Source: Chrysemys picta bellii (Eukaryota > Chordata > Testudines > Emydidae). Taken from it: 64,000 bases of DNA. Under the pieces are notes generated by a model. That model made no database searches and was not told where the DNA came from. It saw nothing but the letters and a program-made list of their open reading frames with translations. Of the stretch, positions 12,017 through 23,318 are shown one piece after another (within the stretch, counting starts at the first letter, position 1; each line of letters starts with the position of its first letter). The stretch covers positions 14,594,572 to 14,658,571 of the forward strand of contig NC_088800.1 of NCBI RefSeq assembly GCF_011386835.1, in the 5' to 3' direction. Position numbers and translations under genes: made by a program.

Positions 12017-12239
12017 CAGGGCCAGCTCCAGCCACCAACTTGGCAAGCAGGTGCTTGGGGCGGCCTCTTCGGAGAGGGGCGGCAGGTCCAGCTATTCAGC
12101 GGCAATTCGGCGGACGGTCCCTCACTCCGGCTCGGAGCGAAGGACCTCCCGCCGAATTGCCGCCGCACATCGCGATCGCGGCTTTTTTTTTTTTTTTTTT
12201 TGGCTGCTTGGGGCGGCCTAAACCCTGGAGCCGGCCCTG
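12017..12239. mobile_element. Non-autonomous hAT element, CAGGGCCGGCTCCAGG family (second copy)
   Basis: The termini CAGGGCCAGCTCCAG and CCTGGAGCCGGCCCTG and the subterminal GTGCTTGGGGCGGCC match the copy at 5324. The flanking bases CCCCTAAC and CCCCAACT are only alike if a one-base shift is allowed, so the duplication has decayed. It contains a run of about 18 T (12183-12201). Confidence 0.85.
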
Positions 12240-12247
12240 CCCCAACT

Positions 12248-13783
12248 CACATTGGTGAGCAGTCACTCGCCCAAAGAGTGCCACTGCAGTCAGTGGGACT
12301 GCTGGTGTAAGTAGCTGCTCGTGAGCAAGCGTAAGCGGGGTCACAATCTGCCCCTCTGTGTGTCTGGCCATGCCTGGATACAGCCTTCTGCTGCTATGTC
12401 TTGTGAGCAGATTCTTGTCTAGTCTTTGTCCTTCCCTCAGCTGATCACTGAACGCTGGGTGCCAGGCGCCTGGATAAAGCCAGCCCTAGGGGAAAGTGAG
12501 GAGTGGAGATCTGATGCATTCGGGCCCAAACCAGGCAGCAGCTGACTTGCGTGTTTCCTTTTCTTGCAGCTGAAGAGGCTTGAACACCAAAGCGCTTGCA
12601 CCAGGGTGAAACATTCCACACGCACGCCGGCACAAACCCTGCTTCCCTGTCGTTTGCCTCTTGTCTCGGTGCTAGATGTGAGGTGTGGACTTTTGAAGTC
12701 TGGTTCCCTCCGACAGAGCCGGCACAACAAGCCACCAGCCAGGGAGACATGACTTCAGCAGGCCCAGCCTCTCCAAAGTAACCTCTTAATTAGCATCTAT
12801 TCATAGTAACAATTATTGGGACATTAAATGTGTATTTATATCGAGTCACCTCCGTTCCGCAGCAGGCGGCCCCAGTATTCCTCATCAAGAAGCAATTTAA
12901 AGACGGGAAGGGAAGGAGGCCTCCGCGATGGGGGAAGGAGAGGGTTGGGGCTTGTTGGCATTTATAATTCTCATGGCTTTGTTTACTTCTCATTGCTATA
13001 ACGGAGAGATTTGTTAGACATTAGATGCGCAAAGATGAGGAGACAGACTCCACTGATTCTCTGATCCAGCTGCGTAGCTGATGCCCTTAGCATATGTCAC
13101 CATTCTATCAGGCCAGCTCTGGCCTTTGCAATGGCTGTTTTCGGGCTGTAAAGAGCAAAGGGCCGATAGTGCAGGCTACAGGCAAGCATAGTGCAAGCAG
13201 CTGCTGCAACAGCTTCCCGCACACCCAGCTTTGCCAATGCAAGGCAGTCCTGACCTGTAGGCTGCAGCCCCTCCCGCTATTCCAGTCCTGGGACTATCAG
13301 ATAACTCTGCCAATGCCCCTCAACCCCGGCCCACAGCACCATCTGTTATGCCAGGCTAAGGCTTCCCCACACAGCTCTGCCGATTCACCTCCTGCAGCAG
13401 CATCTGCTCTTGCGGTCTTGGGCCTCAGTGCTCAAATAGCACAGTGTCTTTTGTGGCAATGCAGAAATGTCATCACTTAACAACCAACATGAGCTCAACT
13501 CCCTGTGCTAGCTGTGTGTGGACTCACCATTGTGCGATCAGTGCCGGTAACAGCTAAAACCATTTCCATTGGCAGGAATCAAGAGCTTGTATCTAAGTAA
13601 GTGCTGGTAGAAACAAAGTGGGCTGTGAGGCAAGGGAAAACCATGGCATTAACAGGGTGGCCAGTTTTCCAGTTTTTGACTAGAAAGTCCCCCACTTTCC
13701 CCCGGAAAGTCTGGTCGAAAAGGGAACCTGATGGCATCCGGTCAGATCTACTGATGGGACACCCAAAGTCTGGTTACTGCAGG
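12248..13783. other. Intergenic, nothing recognised
   Basis: No gene, RNA or clear mobile element was found between the two hAT insertions. Confidence 0.55.
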
Positions 13784-13791
13784 TGGGGGAG

Positions 13792-14308
13792 CAGAGCCGG
13801 TGCCAGGAAGTTTCGCGCCCTAGGCAAAACTTCCACCTTGCGCCACCCCCCCACCCAGCTAACCCCGCCCCCCCGCGGCAGCTAACCACGCCCCTCCGCC
13901 CCCCCCACCAGAGGAGCCCCCCCGTGGCAGCTAACCCTGCCCGCCTCCCCCGCCCGGGGAGTCCCCCCCGCGGAAGCTAACCCCGCCCGGGGAGCCCGCC
14001 CCAGCTCACCTCCGCTCAGCACGCCGGCGCCGCTCTAATTCTCCTCCCCTCCCAGGCTTGCGGCGCCGATTGGAGGAGAATTAGAGCGGGGGCTGTGTGC
14101 TCACGGAGGAGGCAGAGTGGAGGTGATCTGGGGTGGGGAGCGGTTCCCCGGTGCGCCCGTCCCCCGTTACTGCGGGTGGCCCTCCCTGCGCCCCCCTGCC
14201 CCAGCTCACTTCCGCTCCACCTTCTCGCCTGAGCGGGCTCTTAGGCGCCCTCAACTACTAGGCGCCCTAGGCGGCCGTCTAGTTTGCCTAGTGGTTGCAC
14301 CGGCCCTG
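13792..14308. mobile_element. GC-rich non-autonomous hAT element, 517 bp
   Basis: The termini are CAGAGCCGGTGC and GCACCGGCCCTG, with subterminal GCGCCCTAGGCAAAA and AGGCGCCCTAGGCGGCC. A perfect 8-bp duplication TGGGGGAG lies at 13784-13791 and 14309-14316. The interior is C-rich with repeated CAGCTAACCCCGCCC-type phrases and an internal inverted segment (CTCTAATTCTCCTC at 14033 against GAGGAGAATTAGAG at 14073). No coding content. Confidence 0.9.
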
Positions 14309-14316
14309 TGGGGGAG

Positions 14317-15729
14317 GCAGGGTGGAGCCTCAGGGGGAAGGGACAGGGCAGACGCAGGGCCTCGGGGGAAGAGGCAGAGCAGGGATGAGGCCTGAGGGGC
14401 AGGGCCTTGGGGGAAAGGGGTAGGGCAGGGGCGGAGCCTCAGAGGAAAGGGGTGGGGCAGGGGAGGGTGCAGCACTCCTGCTGGAGTTTCTGTTTTTTAA
14501 ATATTACAAACTTGGAAACCCTACATGGCAAGCTCAGCATTGCTACCTTCCTAGTCCATCTGTTGCCCATGTCCCCCAGTCTCAGCACCCACGGCAGCAC
14601 CCGCATTTCTCACTGCCGTTCAGGTGTCCCTGTAGGTAACCCCCTGCTCGGCATCTTCTCAGAGGAGGACGAAGACACCATTTTAAGTAGAGACAAAGGG
14701 GCCCTTGCTTCGTCAGCATGAACCTCAGGCAGCTCCCGAGAAAAATTCTGGGCCATTAGTGGAACATAAGAAGATTTATAATTGAAATCTAGTTTGTAGC
14801 ACTACAGGTGGCGCTCTCGAAAGACATTTCTCAGGGAAAAAAAAACAGAGAGCGACAGAGAGAACGAGTTAGAAGAGTTTAAAAATCTCTCCTAAAACTC
14901 CATTGCATTTAACACTGCGTGATAGTTTTCATAATTCAGTACAAAGTGCAAAGCTCTTTAATGAGCCCATTAATGACCCTTTAATTTACTCTGCCAGGGC
15001 TAGATTCATAAAACATTTATGTTCCATTTACATGGGATTTTCCTGAGACTGTTTGGGGGGAGTCACCCTGAGGGAGCAGGTGGGATAAAATGCAGGGGGT
15101 TTGCTGCCCACACCTGGCAGGCTCTTCTCTCTTTGTCTCTTTCCCCCTCCTCCCCTCTTTGTGTGTATCTTTTACTATTGCTGGAGAAGCTGCAGGGACC
15201 CTAGAGGGAGAAGTGGCATCTTGTGACCCTGCTGCATGGTATGTATACACTAGGGACTGTTCTATCTCTGTGCTCTACATGCAATTAAACTCTCTTCAGG
15301 AACTAGCCAAAAAGGGATCTTCAGAGCCAGTCTGGGAAAGCAAATCGTTACAGTGCAGCACCTATTCCTTTGTCAGATCTCCAAGGGGTTCATGCACCTA
15401 TTGCAGGGTCAGATTCCTTCCTTCCGGGCTGATAAAGAGAAGACCAACTAGATTCCAGGCTGTTTGGGAGTTAATCGCCCCGAGCTGGCAGCTTGCTCAG
15501 CTCTGCAGAACACCGAGGCGATGCGGCCTCTGTCCCCAAGGTGCTCCCAGAAAAAACAAACCACACGGGCAATGCACTGGGCGACCAGTGTCACAGCAGG
15601 GAAGGGTGTTGTGATCTTGGTGAGTGGCTGGGGTGTATTTGGGGTGTATAGGCCTCACGGGAAAAGGTGGTGGAGGTTTTAAAGAGGAATCCAAAGGGAG
15701 AGAGGGTTGAGGGAGGCTGGCCAGAGCAG
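14317..15729. other. Intergenic, nothing recognised
   Basis: A G-rich stretch with repeated GGGGCAGGG/GGAGCCTCAGGGG phrases (14310-14465) adjoins the hAT element. The rest shows no gene. The 174-codon open frame at 15090-15614 has no recognisable motif. Confidence 0.5.
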
Positions 15730-15990
15730 GTCAGAGATGGGATTTTAGAGGTAAAGGGGCAGCACTGAAGAAGACACAGAAAGGAGAGTGGCTGGGGGGG
15801 GGGGGGGCGGGGTGCTTAGGCAGAGTGAAATAGTAAGAGAGCGCAAGGACTGAGCAGTGCAGAGCCTTGAAGCTGAGAATAAGGAGGCTGAACTGGACAC
15901 GGAAAATGAGAGGATGCCAGAGAAGGGATTTGAAGAAATGGACTTTGCCAGAGCATCAGACAAGGCAGCATCAGGTCTATCCCCTGGCAC
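15730..15990 (+). repeat. Dispersed repeat, pair member 2, with poly-G run
   Basis: AGAGCCTTGAAGCTGAGAAT AAGGAGGCTGAACTGGACAC and GATTTGAAGAAATGGACTTTGCC correspond to the segment at 3395-3560. A run of about 14 G at 15794-15808 precedes it. The family is not recognised. Confidence 0.4.
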
Positions 15991-16264
15991 TACAAGATTG
16001 TTTCCTACAGCCTATTCAGTTGCCCAGGCTAAAATGTCTCAAGTGAGAGCACTGCCCTTGGGAGCTGATCCAAGTCGAAGAAGAATCAGCACAGCCGGGA
16101 CATTTTTTCCTGTTACTCATCCTAAAGTTTTCTTCGCTCGGTTTCATCCTGTTCCTCTGATGGTCATCACCCACTTCTGGATCCCCTTAAGTCCTCTCCC
16201 TCCTTGGTATTTGCACCCTCCAAACACCTGGAGATAGTGATTGTCCCAACTCCAGGCATCGCTT

Positions 16265-16420
16265 AGCCAAGCTATAGAGATTTAGCGGTTTTCATCTTTC
16301 CCCAGCCTTGTGCGTCAATATCCTTGAGCCTCTTACTCATCTTTGTTGCTCTTCTCTGAATTCTCAGGAGCTCTGGTTTTATCTCTCCAAGTCTAACAAC
16401 CCCAGCAGATTTCCTTGTAA
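16265..16420 (-). mobile_element. Decayed CR1 LINE fragment
   Basis: The minus-strand reading contains RIQRRATKMSKRLKDI, matching [16 protein letters not shown] of the CR1 reverse-transcriptase C-terminal region seen in better copies here. It is heavily diverged, so old. Confidence 0.65.
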
Positions 16421-18429
16421 CAATTCCGGAGGACACAGATCCCAGCCTGCCAGATCCCATGAGTTAATACCCAAAACTGTTGGCACAGAAAGGTGAGGAT
16501 GATGCTATTAACAGATGTAAAACTTCTACCCCCCTTGGACAGTTTCTAGAGTTAATATTTCTAATATCACTCTATAATAGAGATAGCAGGGAGTAGACTT
16601 CATGCTTGAAGGACAGAGGAGATTGGGTTTCCAGGACAGATGTCCCATTTCACAAATGAAGCACACTTGGGACACGGAATTTTTCTTGTCTCCATAATCC
16701 CCTCCCTAGAAATTAGGGATTTACGTGACTCTCTTTTCCCTGCTCATCCCCGATTTTGCTGATGCATGTTGGAAACCCGATGGACCATTAAGGCACTGAC
16801 ACTGCCTCTGCCTGAATGGTTCATGAGTCATCCTTATCGCTTCACAGTTAAAAGGACTGCTGACGCTGATGCCCTCAGAAAGGACACGTCAGTGGGAATA
16901 TCAATGTGTTCCAAACCATGTCATTGCTCATCATAAGCACTGGGCTGTGTGCACACTGCCTTGTTATTGTAGGGTCTCTAGTGGGCACTGATTTGTTATT
17001 GTAGGGTCATTTGTGAGTGCAGGGGAAGAGAACCCCATAGTGAAATTGCCAAACTGAGTAGCTGGTTTATTATAGGACTGGCTTGCAACGTAGGGTCAAA
17101 TTTGTCCCAACATTTCAGTTACAAAACCTAAGGCCAACAGAAATGCTAAATACGTATTTAAAAAAAAACTATTCCAAAGGAAAAAGATTTGGGGTAATAT
17201 TGCCAAATGTTCCTAAGTGACTTTAGAGCATAAATGCTATTTTCAAAAGTGATGTAGGCACTGAAGAGCCTAAGGGTTTGTCTGCACTGCAATCTGAAGT
17301 GTGGTCGCAGCTCAGGTAGACATACCCGCGCTAGCTTTACCTATGCTAGCATGGCTAAAAATAGAAGATAGATGTGGTGGCATGTGCTGTACTATCATGT
17401 CGAGGATCCTGGGTCCATCTCCAGGTCCGGGAGTTGGGAACTATTCTTGAAAGCATTTAATTAGTCTCGTTAATTATGATTGATCGTATTTCAAGACACA
17501 GCTCTTTGAAAGTTTTACAATCCCCTCCATGCTCTTTGAGTTGTGTGGGGCGTTGTTTTCTCCCCTCTTTGCTTCTCTGGCAAGAGACTTCTGCTCCTTC
17601 CTTTCATCAATGCTCTTGCTGGGGTGGCTCAGACAATGCAGTTCTTCTGATGAATGAACTGGACTGGTCTCTGAACATCCACCAAGCCAAGGGTCTTTGC
17701 TTTGACGCAGTCAGGAGGGAAGCTGCCTCCATAACTCCATCTAGAATGACCCTGAACTCCAGTTTCCAAAGGAAGGACTCGCTCCCTGTGTGAATGGTGG
17801 ACTCGCTGTCACATTCAGTCCAGTTGGAGATTTGAGGAATAATGGGATGAGCAATGCTGGCCAGGACAACTGATGGGTTATTGTGGATGAATTGTAGCGG
17901 TGTCAGATTCCTGAAGTGCCCTTGCTACAGTCTCCTCTTGGCTGAAGTTCTGATGTTGGGACGTTTCATGGGTAGCATCAGTCCAGGTCAGGGCATAGTG
18001 CTGGAATCTGAGATCACAGGTTCAAGTCCTCCAACAGGCTTTAGGTTCATGGGCAGTGTAAACACTCCAGGAACACTGGAGAGATTTGTAGCCATGTTTT
18101 GGGAATGATGTTCACAGTGGTGTATTAGGCTATGGGACATAACCAGAAGGAGACCTCCTCCATCCCATGGGACAAAAACTCTGAGGAATAAATAACCAGA
18201 GAAGGAGACTGCAGCAGCTACTGTGAAGGAGTGGAAGAGGCCTTACAGGAGATCAGTTCATGAAGAATGAGGAAACTGTGGAGTACAATGAAAAAGCAGG
18301 AATGATGGATTATGATCAGAGAAAAATGGCTGATACCGAAATCCTTATACTACTCTGCTAGTAGCACTGTCCTTCCAAGGTGCTGTCACCCTGAGCTCCC
18401 TTCTGTCTGCTATGACTGATCCAGATGGT
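16421..18429. other. Intergenic, nothing further recognised
   Basis: Apart from a hAT-like fragment near 17.3 kb no gene or named repeat can be supported. 18590-20639 is similar, with an AT-rich tract at 19850-20010. Confidence 0.5.
17270..17410. mobile_element. hAT-like TIR element fragment
   Basis: The phrase TAAGGGTTTGTCTGCACTGC and the following CAGGTAGACATACCCGCGCT are typical of the same TGTCTACACTGC family as 50801-51158. Only the left end can be placed, and the right boundary is a guess. Confidence 0.45.
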
Positions 18430-18588
18430 TTGCTGGCTGCCGCTTCCCGCAGCCCCCATTGGCCTGGAGCAGCGAACTGCGGCCAGTGGGAGCCGCGATC
18501 GGCCGAACCTGCGGACGCGGCAGGTAAACAAACCAGCCCGCCAGAGGCTTTCCCTACACAAGCAGCGGCCCTAGTTTGGGAAACACTG
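18430..18588. mobile_element. Half of a palindromic hAT element (copy C)
   Basis: Only one arm is present: from GCTGGCTGCCGCTTCCCGC through CCCATTGGCC and GGCAGGTAAACAAACC to the terminus TTTGGGAAACACTG. The matching left arm is missing, so this copy is deleted and could not be mobilised. Confidence 0.75.
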
Positions 18589-20639
18589 GAGTAGGGGATC
18601 TGAGCAGGTGGGCCTTCTCCAGAGACGGAGGAGAGAGCGGAAAGCTCAGTGCACACTGGCCCTCCTGCGGCTTCAGAGGGAGTGAGTGGATTTCATTGGT
18701 CAAACCACTCCCTCTCTGTGGAAAACAGGAGGTGCAACAGTGGAAGCACTGACTGGACCCTGTGAGGTTGGAGCCGCCATGGATTGGATGCCCCTGGGGT
18801 TGCGCCACATGGAGTTGGGTCATTGCCAGCAATCTGCCTTGCTGGAAGGGGAGTGAGGCAAGAAGAGGAAGCCAACAGGGGATGAGTGTCAGGAAGGGGA
18901 GAAATCACCCGGGCGTGCAGAATGGCTCGCCCAGCCTGGGTTCTCTGTCTAGGGCAGCTCACAGGGCTCCTGGTCCACTTGGCTCTGGCGAAAAGCCAGT
19001 GCTGGGCTGCTGTATGGGGCTGGGGGCTGTTTGCACCTTATTGCTATAAACTCCTAGAAGAAACAGTTCAGGAATCTTGTTCAGACAGGAACCCCGATTG
19101 TTTACACAGCACAGGCTGCCAGTTAGTTAGAAACACATGGGCTTTTATTATTACATTTCCCTGGAAAAACAATGGTTTAAATTAAGGGGGAAATATTTTG
19201 TGAAAACCAAAACTTTCTTTTCAAAAAAGGCCTTGCCCTGGGCTCCCCTACCCCTTCCTGATTCCCCTCTCAGAACTTCCTTGGCTTCTCCTAGGGAAGT
19301 TCATCCTTCATGGACCCAGTTGCTCATGGCAATAGGGTTGCCTTTGGTTGGGCTAAACGTGCTGCCTGTGTGGCTAACAGAATGGTTTTCTTTACAAGCA
19401 AAGTGTCTCCTTTCCCCTTCAGTATATAAGCCTTGCAATATCCCAGGATGCACGACTTCCTCCAGCTAAGACCTCCAAGAGTTGTGGCCCTGGGTCCTAC
19501 ACACTATTGTGATGTCCTGATTGTCAAGAAAGGGTCTTCTCCAATGCACCTCGATCCTGATCATCGGCACCCTCTGGTATTTTAGTCCTGGGCTCCCCTG
19601 CATGCACAGCTCTGCCAATGCACCTCCGTCCTGACCTGCAGTACCTCCTGCTCTTCTAGTCTCCAGCCCCTCTCACACAGCTCTCTGGATGCTTCTCAGT
19701 CCTGACCTGACGCCCCCACCTGTTGTTCCCTGCAGGAGCTTCTATGCATTCAGCTCTCCCCATGCACCTCAATCCTGCCTGCAGCGCTCTAGAAGCAAAG
19801 CATATTTTCATAAACATGTGCAATCTGGAAATAACCCTTCTGGGAGTGACAGATTAATAGTTACTAATTACACAATTATTTTATTCTGTAGCACTAATAA
19901 AAAAAGGATTTGGAGTTGTTGTTTTTTTAAAAAGTCTAAAGATTTATTTAATTAAAACTACAATTTACTGAAAAACCAAGTAATTTTTTATTGATACAGA
20001 CAATGCTGTGATTGTATAATTAGTAATTAATTACTTATGGGAATGACACTTCAATTTACTTAGACCTATTCATTTATTTGTTTTTCCTGAGCACTGGTTG
20101 CCTCCAGAACATGGATTCCATGGTGGCAAATTGTTCTGCATGGTGCGGGGTGTCCCAAAGGGAGTTGGATGACATCCACCAAAGTCACTTTCATTTGTGG
20201 CCTAAGACAGAAGCTAGTCTCTGGCCCTGAACGTGCAGTATGACATTTGAAGCCTGATCCCTTAAACACTGCAGCTCACTCCTAGCCAGACTACTGTGGA
20301 GCCTCTGACTTCTCCCCAGCGACTTCATGTTGCTGTTGCCATAATAGCTGATATCAGTCCCCAGATCCCAAAGCAACTGGACAACCGCAAGGGCTGCTCC
20401 AGCAGCACTGAAGGCCCATCTGGATAGGCCTGATGAAGGGGAATAAAAACCTCAATTGCTGCCCTCTAGGAACAAGCCATACTGCTCTACAGTGCAACGG
20501 GCTTCATGTCTGGAAAAATAAAGCACAGCCCCCAACTCCTGTTTGCAAACAGAAATCAGAAGTTGTGGAGCCAGGTGGGAAAATGCTCGCTGCAGCAAAA
20601 CCAGGGGAAAGGCAAACCAGGTTAGATTCAGGCTGAACC

Positions 20640-20712
20640 TAGAGTCCAATAGGCTCTAACAATTAGTTTGGAGAAGTTCTATGGCCTGTGTGTTACAGAA
20701 GGTCCTATTGAC
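20640..20712 (+). mobile_element. CR1 3'-tail fragment, left part of the outermost copy
   Basis: TTGGAGAAGTTCTATGGCCT GTGTGTTACAGAAGGTC is a typical CR1-family 3' tail. It stops where another CR1 begins, and its likely continuation (GATCAGAATGGTTCCTTCTGG) resumes at 23276. The junction is fixed only to within about 10 bp. Confidence 0.55.
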
Positions 20713-21241
20713 TAGATCATCGGGCTCAATGGGTAGTGATCAATGGCTTGATGTCTAGTTGACAGCCAGTATCAAGCGGGGTGCCCCAGGGGTCTGTCCT
20801 GGGGCTGGTTTTGTTCAACATCTTCATTAATGATCTGGATGGTGGGATGGATAGAACCCTCAGCAAGTTTGCAGATGACACTAAGCTGGGGGGAGAGATA
20901 GATACGCTGGAGGGTAGGTATAGGGTCCAGAGTGATCTAGACAAATTGGAGGATTGGGCCAAAAGAAATCTGATGAGGTTCAACAAGGACAAGTGCAGAG
21001 TCCTGCACTTCGGACGGAAGAATCCCGTGCACTGCTACAGGCTGGGGACCGACTGGCTAAGTGGCAGTTCTGCAGAAAAGGACCTGGGGATTACAGTGAA
21101 CGAGAAGTTGGATATGAGTCAGCAGTGTACCCTTGTTGCCAAGAAGGCTAATGGCATATTGGGCTGCATTAGTAGGAGTATTGCCAGCAGATCGAGGGAA
21201 GTGATTATTCCCCTCTATTCGGCACTGGTGAATCATAGAAT
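20713..21241 (+). mobile_element. CR1 LINE, plus strand, part 1 (reverse-transcriptase fragment)
   Basis: It encodes part of the CR1 reverse transcriptase, including [20 protein letters not shown], the catalytic FADD box (FADDTKLGG), [13 protein letters not shown] and [20 protein letters not shown]. The element is truncated at its 5' end and interrupted at 21241 by a CR1 on the other strand. It resumes at 22612. Confidence 0.9.
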
Positions 21242-22577
21242 CATAGAATCATAGAATATCAGAGTTGGAAGGGACCTCAAGAGGTCATCTAGTCCAACCC
21301 CCTGCTCAAAGCAGGACCAATTCCCAGCTAAATCATCCCAGCCAGGGCTTTGTCAAGCCGGGCCTTAAAAACCTCCAAGGAAGGAGACTCCACCACCTCC
21401 CTAGGTAACGCATTCCAGTGTTTCACCACCCTCCTGGTGAAATAGTTTTTCCTGATATCCAACCTGGACCTCCCCCACTGCAACTTGAGACCATTGCTCC
21501 TTGTTCTGTCGTCTGCCACCACTGAGAACAGCCGAGCTCCATCCTCTTTGGAACCCCCCTTCAGGTAGTTGAAGGCTGCTATCAAATCCCCCCTCATTCT
21601 TCTCTTCTGGAGACTAAACAATCCCAGTTCCCTCAGCCTCTCCTCATAAGTCATGTGCTCCAGACCCCTAATCATTTTTGTTGCCCTCCGCTGGACTCTT
21701 TCCAATTTTTCCACATCCTTCTTGTAGTGTGGGGCCCAAAACTGGACACAGTATTCCAGATGAGGCCTCACCAATGTCGAATAAAGGGGAATGATCACGT
21801 CCTTCGATCTGCTGGCAATGCCCCTATTTATACAGCCCAAAATGCCGTTAGCCTTCTTGGCAACAAGAGCACACTGTTGACTCATATCCAGCTTCTCGTC
21901 CACTGTGACCCCTAGGTCCTTTTCTGCAGAACTGCTACCTAGCCATTCGGTCCCTAGTCTGTAGCAGTACATGGGATTCTTCCGTCCTAAGTGCAGGACT
22001 CTGCACTTGTCCTTGTTGAACCTCATCAGGTTTTTTTCGGCCCAATCTTCTAATTTGTCTAGGTCCCTCTGTATCCGAGCCCTACCCTCTAGTGTATCTA
22101 CCACGCCTCCTAGTTTAGTGTCATCTGCAAACTTGCTGAGAGTGCAGTCCACACCATCCTCCAGATCATTAATAAAGATATTAAACAAAACCGGCCCCAG
22201 GACCGACCCTTGGGGCACTCCGCTTGAAACCGGCTGCCAACTAGACATGGAGCCATTGATCACTACCCGTTGAGCCCAACGATCTAGCCAGCTTTCTATC
22301 CACCTTACAGTCCATTCATCCAGCCCATACTTCTTTAACTTGGCGGCAAGAATACTGTGGGAGACCGTATCAAAAGCTTTGCTAAAGTCAAAGAATAACA
22401 CATCCACTGCTTTCCCCTCATCCACAGAGCCAGTTATCTCATCATAGAAGGCAATTAGGTTAGTCAGGCACGACTTCCCCTTCGTGAATCCATGCTGACT
22501 GTTCCTGATCACTTTCCTCTCCTCTAAATGTTTCATAATTGATTCCTTGAGGACCTGCTCCATGATTTTTCCAGGGA
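21242..22577 (-). mobile_element. CR1 LINE, minus strand, 5'-truncated, long open reverse-transcriptase frame
   Basis: A 411-codon frame is open over 22563-21328. It holds most of the reverse-transcriptase domain: [57 protein letters not shown], the FADDTKLGG catalytic box, and the C-terminal part with [20 protein letters not shown]. The endonuclease half is missing, so it cannot move on its own. The 3' end (21242) carries the ATCATAGA microsatellite. The frame has no stop, so this is a young copy relative to the CR1 it split. Confidence 0.92.
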
Positions 22578-22611
22578 CTGAGTATTGAGTCCCTGGAGTA
22601 TTGAGTATTGA

Positions 22612-23092
22612 GCCACATCTGGAGTATTGAGTCCACTTTTGGGGCCCCCACTACAGAAAGAATGTGGACAAATTGGAGAGAGTCCAGCAGAGGGCAACAA
22701 AAATGATTAGGGGGCTGGAGCACATGACTTATGAGGAGAGGCTGAGGGAACTGGGCTTATTTAGTCCGCAGAAGAGAAGAGTTAGGGGGGATTTGATAGC
22801 AGCCTTCAACTACCTGAAGGGGGGTTCCAAAGAGGATGGAGCTCAGCTGTTCTCAATGGTGGCAGATGACAGAACAAGGAGCAATGGTCTCAAGTTGCAG
22901 CGGGGGAGGTCTAGATTGGATATTAGGAAAAAACTGTTTCACTGGGAGGGGTGGTAAAGCACTGGAATGGATTAGCTAGGGAGGTGGTGGAATCTCCATC
23001 CTTAAAGGTTTTTAAGGCCCAGCTTGACAAAGCCCTGGCTGGGATGATTTAATTGGTGTTGGTCCTGCTTTGAGCAGGGGGTTGGACTAGAT
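22612..23092 (+). mobile_element. CR1 LINE, plus strand, part 2
   Basis: It continues the copy begun at 20713: [62 protein letters not shown] and [17 protein letters not shown] frameshift follows at the TGGGAGGGGTGG stretch near 22945. It is split again at 23092. Confidence 0.88.
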
Positions 23093-23235
23093 CATAGAAT
23101 CATAGAATATTAGGGTTGGAAGAGACCTCCGGAAGTCATCTAGTCCAACCCCCTGCTCTAAGCAGGACCAACACCAACTAAATCATCCCAGACAGGGCTT
23201 TCTCAAGCCGGGCCTTAAAAACCTCTAAGGATGGA
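23093..23235 (-). mobile_element. CR1 LINE 3' fragment inserted within CR1
   Basis: CATAGAATCATAGAATATTAGGG and the following GACCTCCGGAAGTCATCTAG TCCAACCCCCTGCTC are the reverse complement of a CR1 3' end. It separates GGTTGGACTAGAT from CCTCCTGAGGTCTCTTCCAA, which are adjacent in the uninterrupted copy near 28065. This is a 143-bp, extremely 5'-truncated insertion. Confidence 0.85.
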
Positions 23236-23318
23236 GACCTCCTGAGGTCTCTTCCAACCCTAACCTATGATTCTATGATCAGAATGGTTCCTTCTGGCCT
23301 TGGAATCTATGAATCTAC
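23236..23318 (+). mobile_element. CR1 plus-strand 3' end and right part of the outermost CR1 tail
   Basis: CCTCCTGAGGTCTCTTCCAA CCCTAACCTATGATTCTATG ends the second plus-strand copy. The following ATCAGAATGGTTCCTTCTGG CCTTGGAATCTATGAATCTAC is the 3' tail of the outermost CR1 begun at 20640. This closes the nest. Confidence 0.7.

Noticed and set aside
20781..22957. Reverse-transcriptase frames as evidence of a retrovirus
   Set aside because: The RT type (FADD box, [20 protein letters not shown]-type 3' repeat) is CR1 LINE. There are no LTRs, gag, integrase or envelope sequences.
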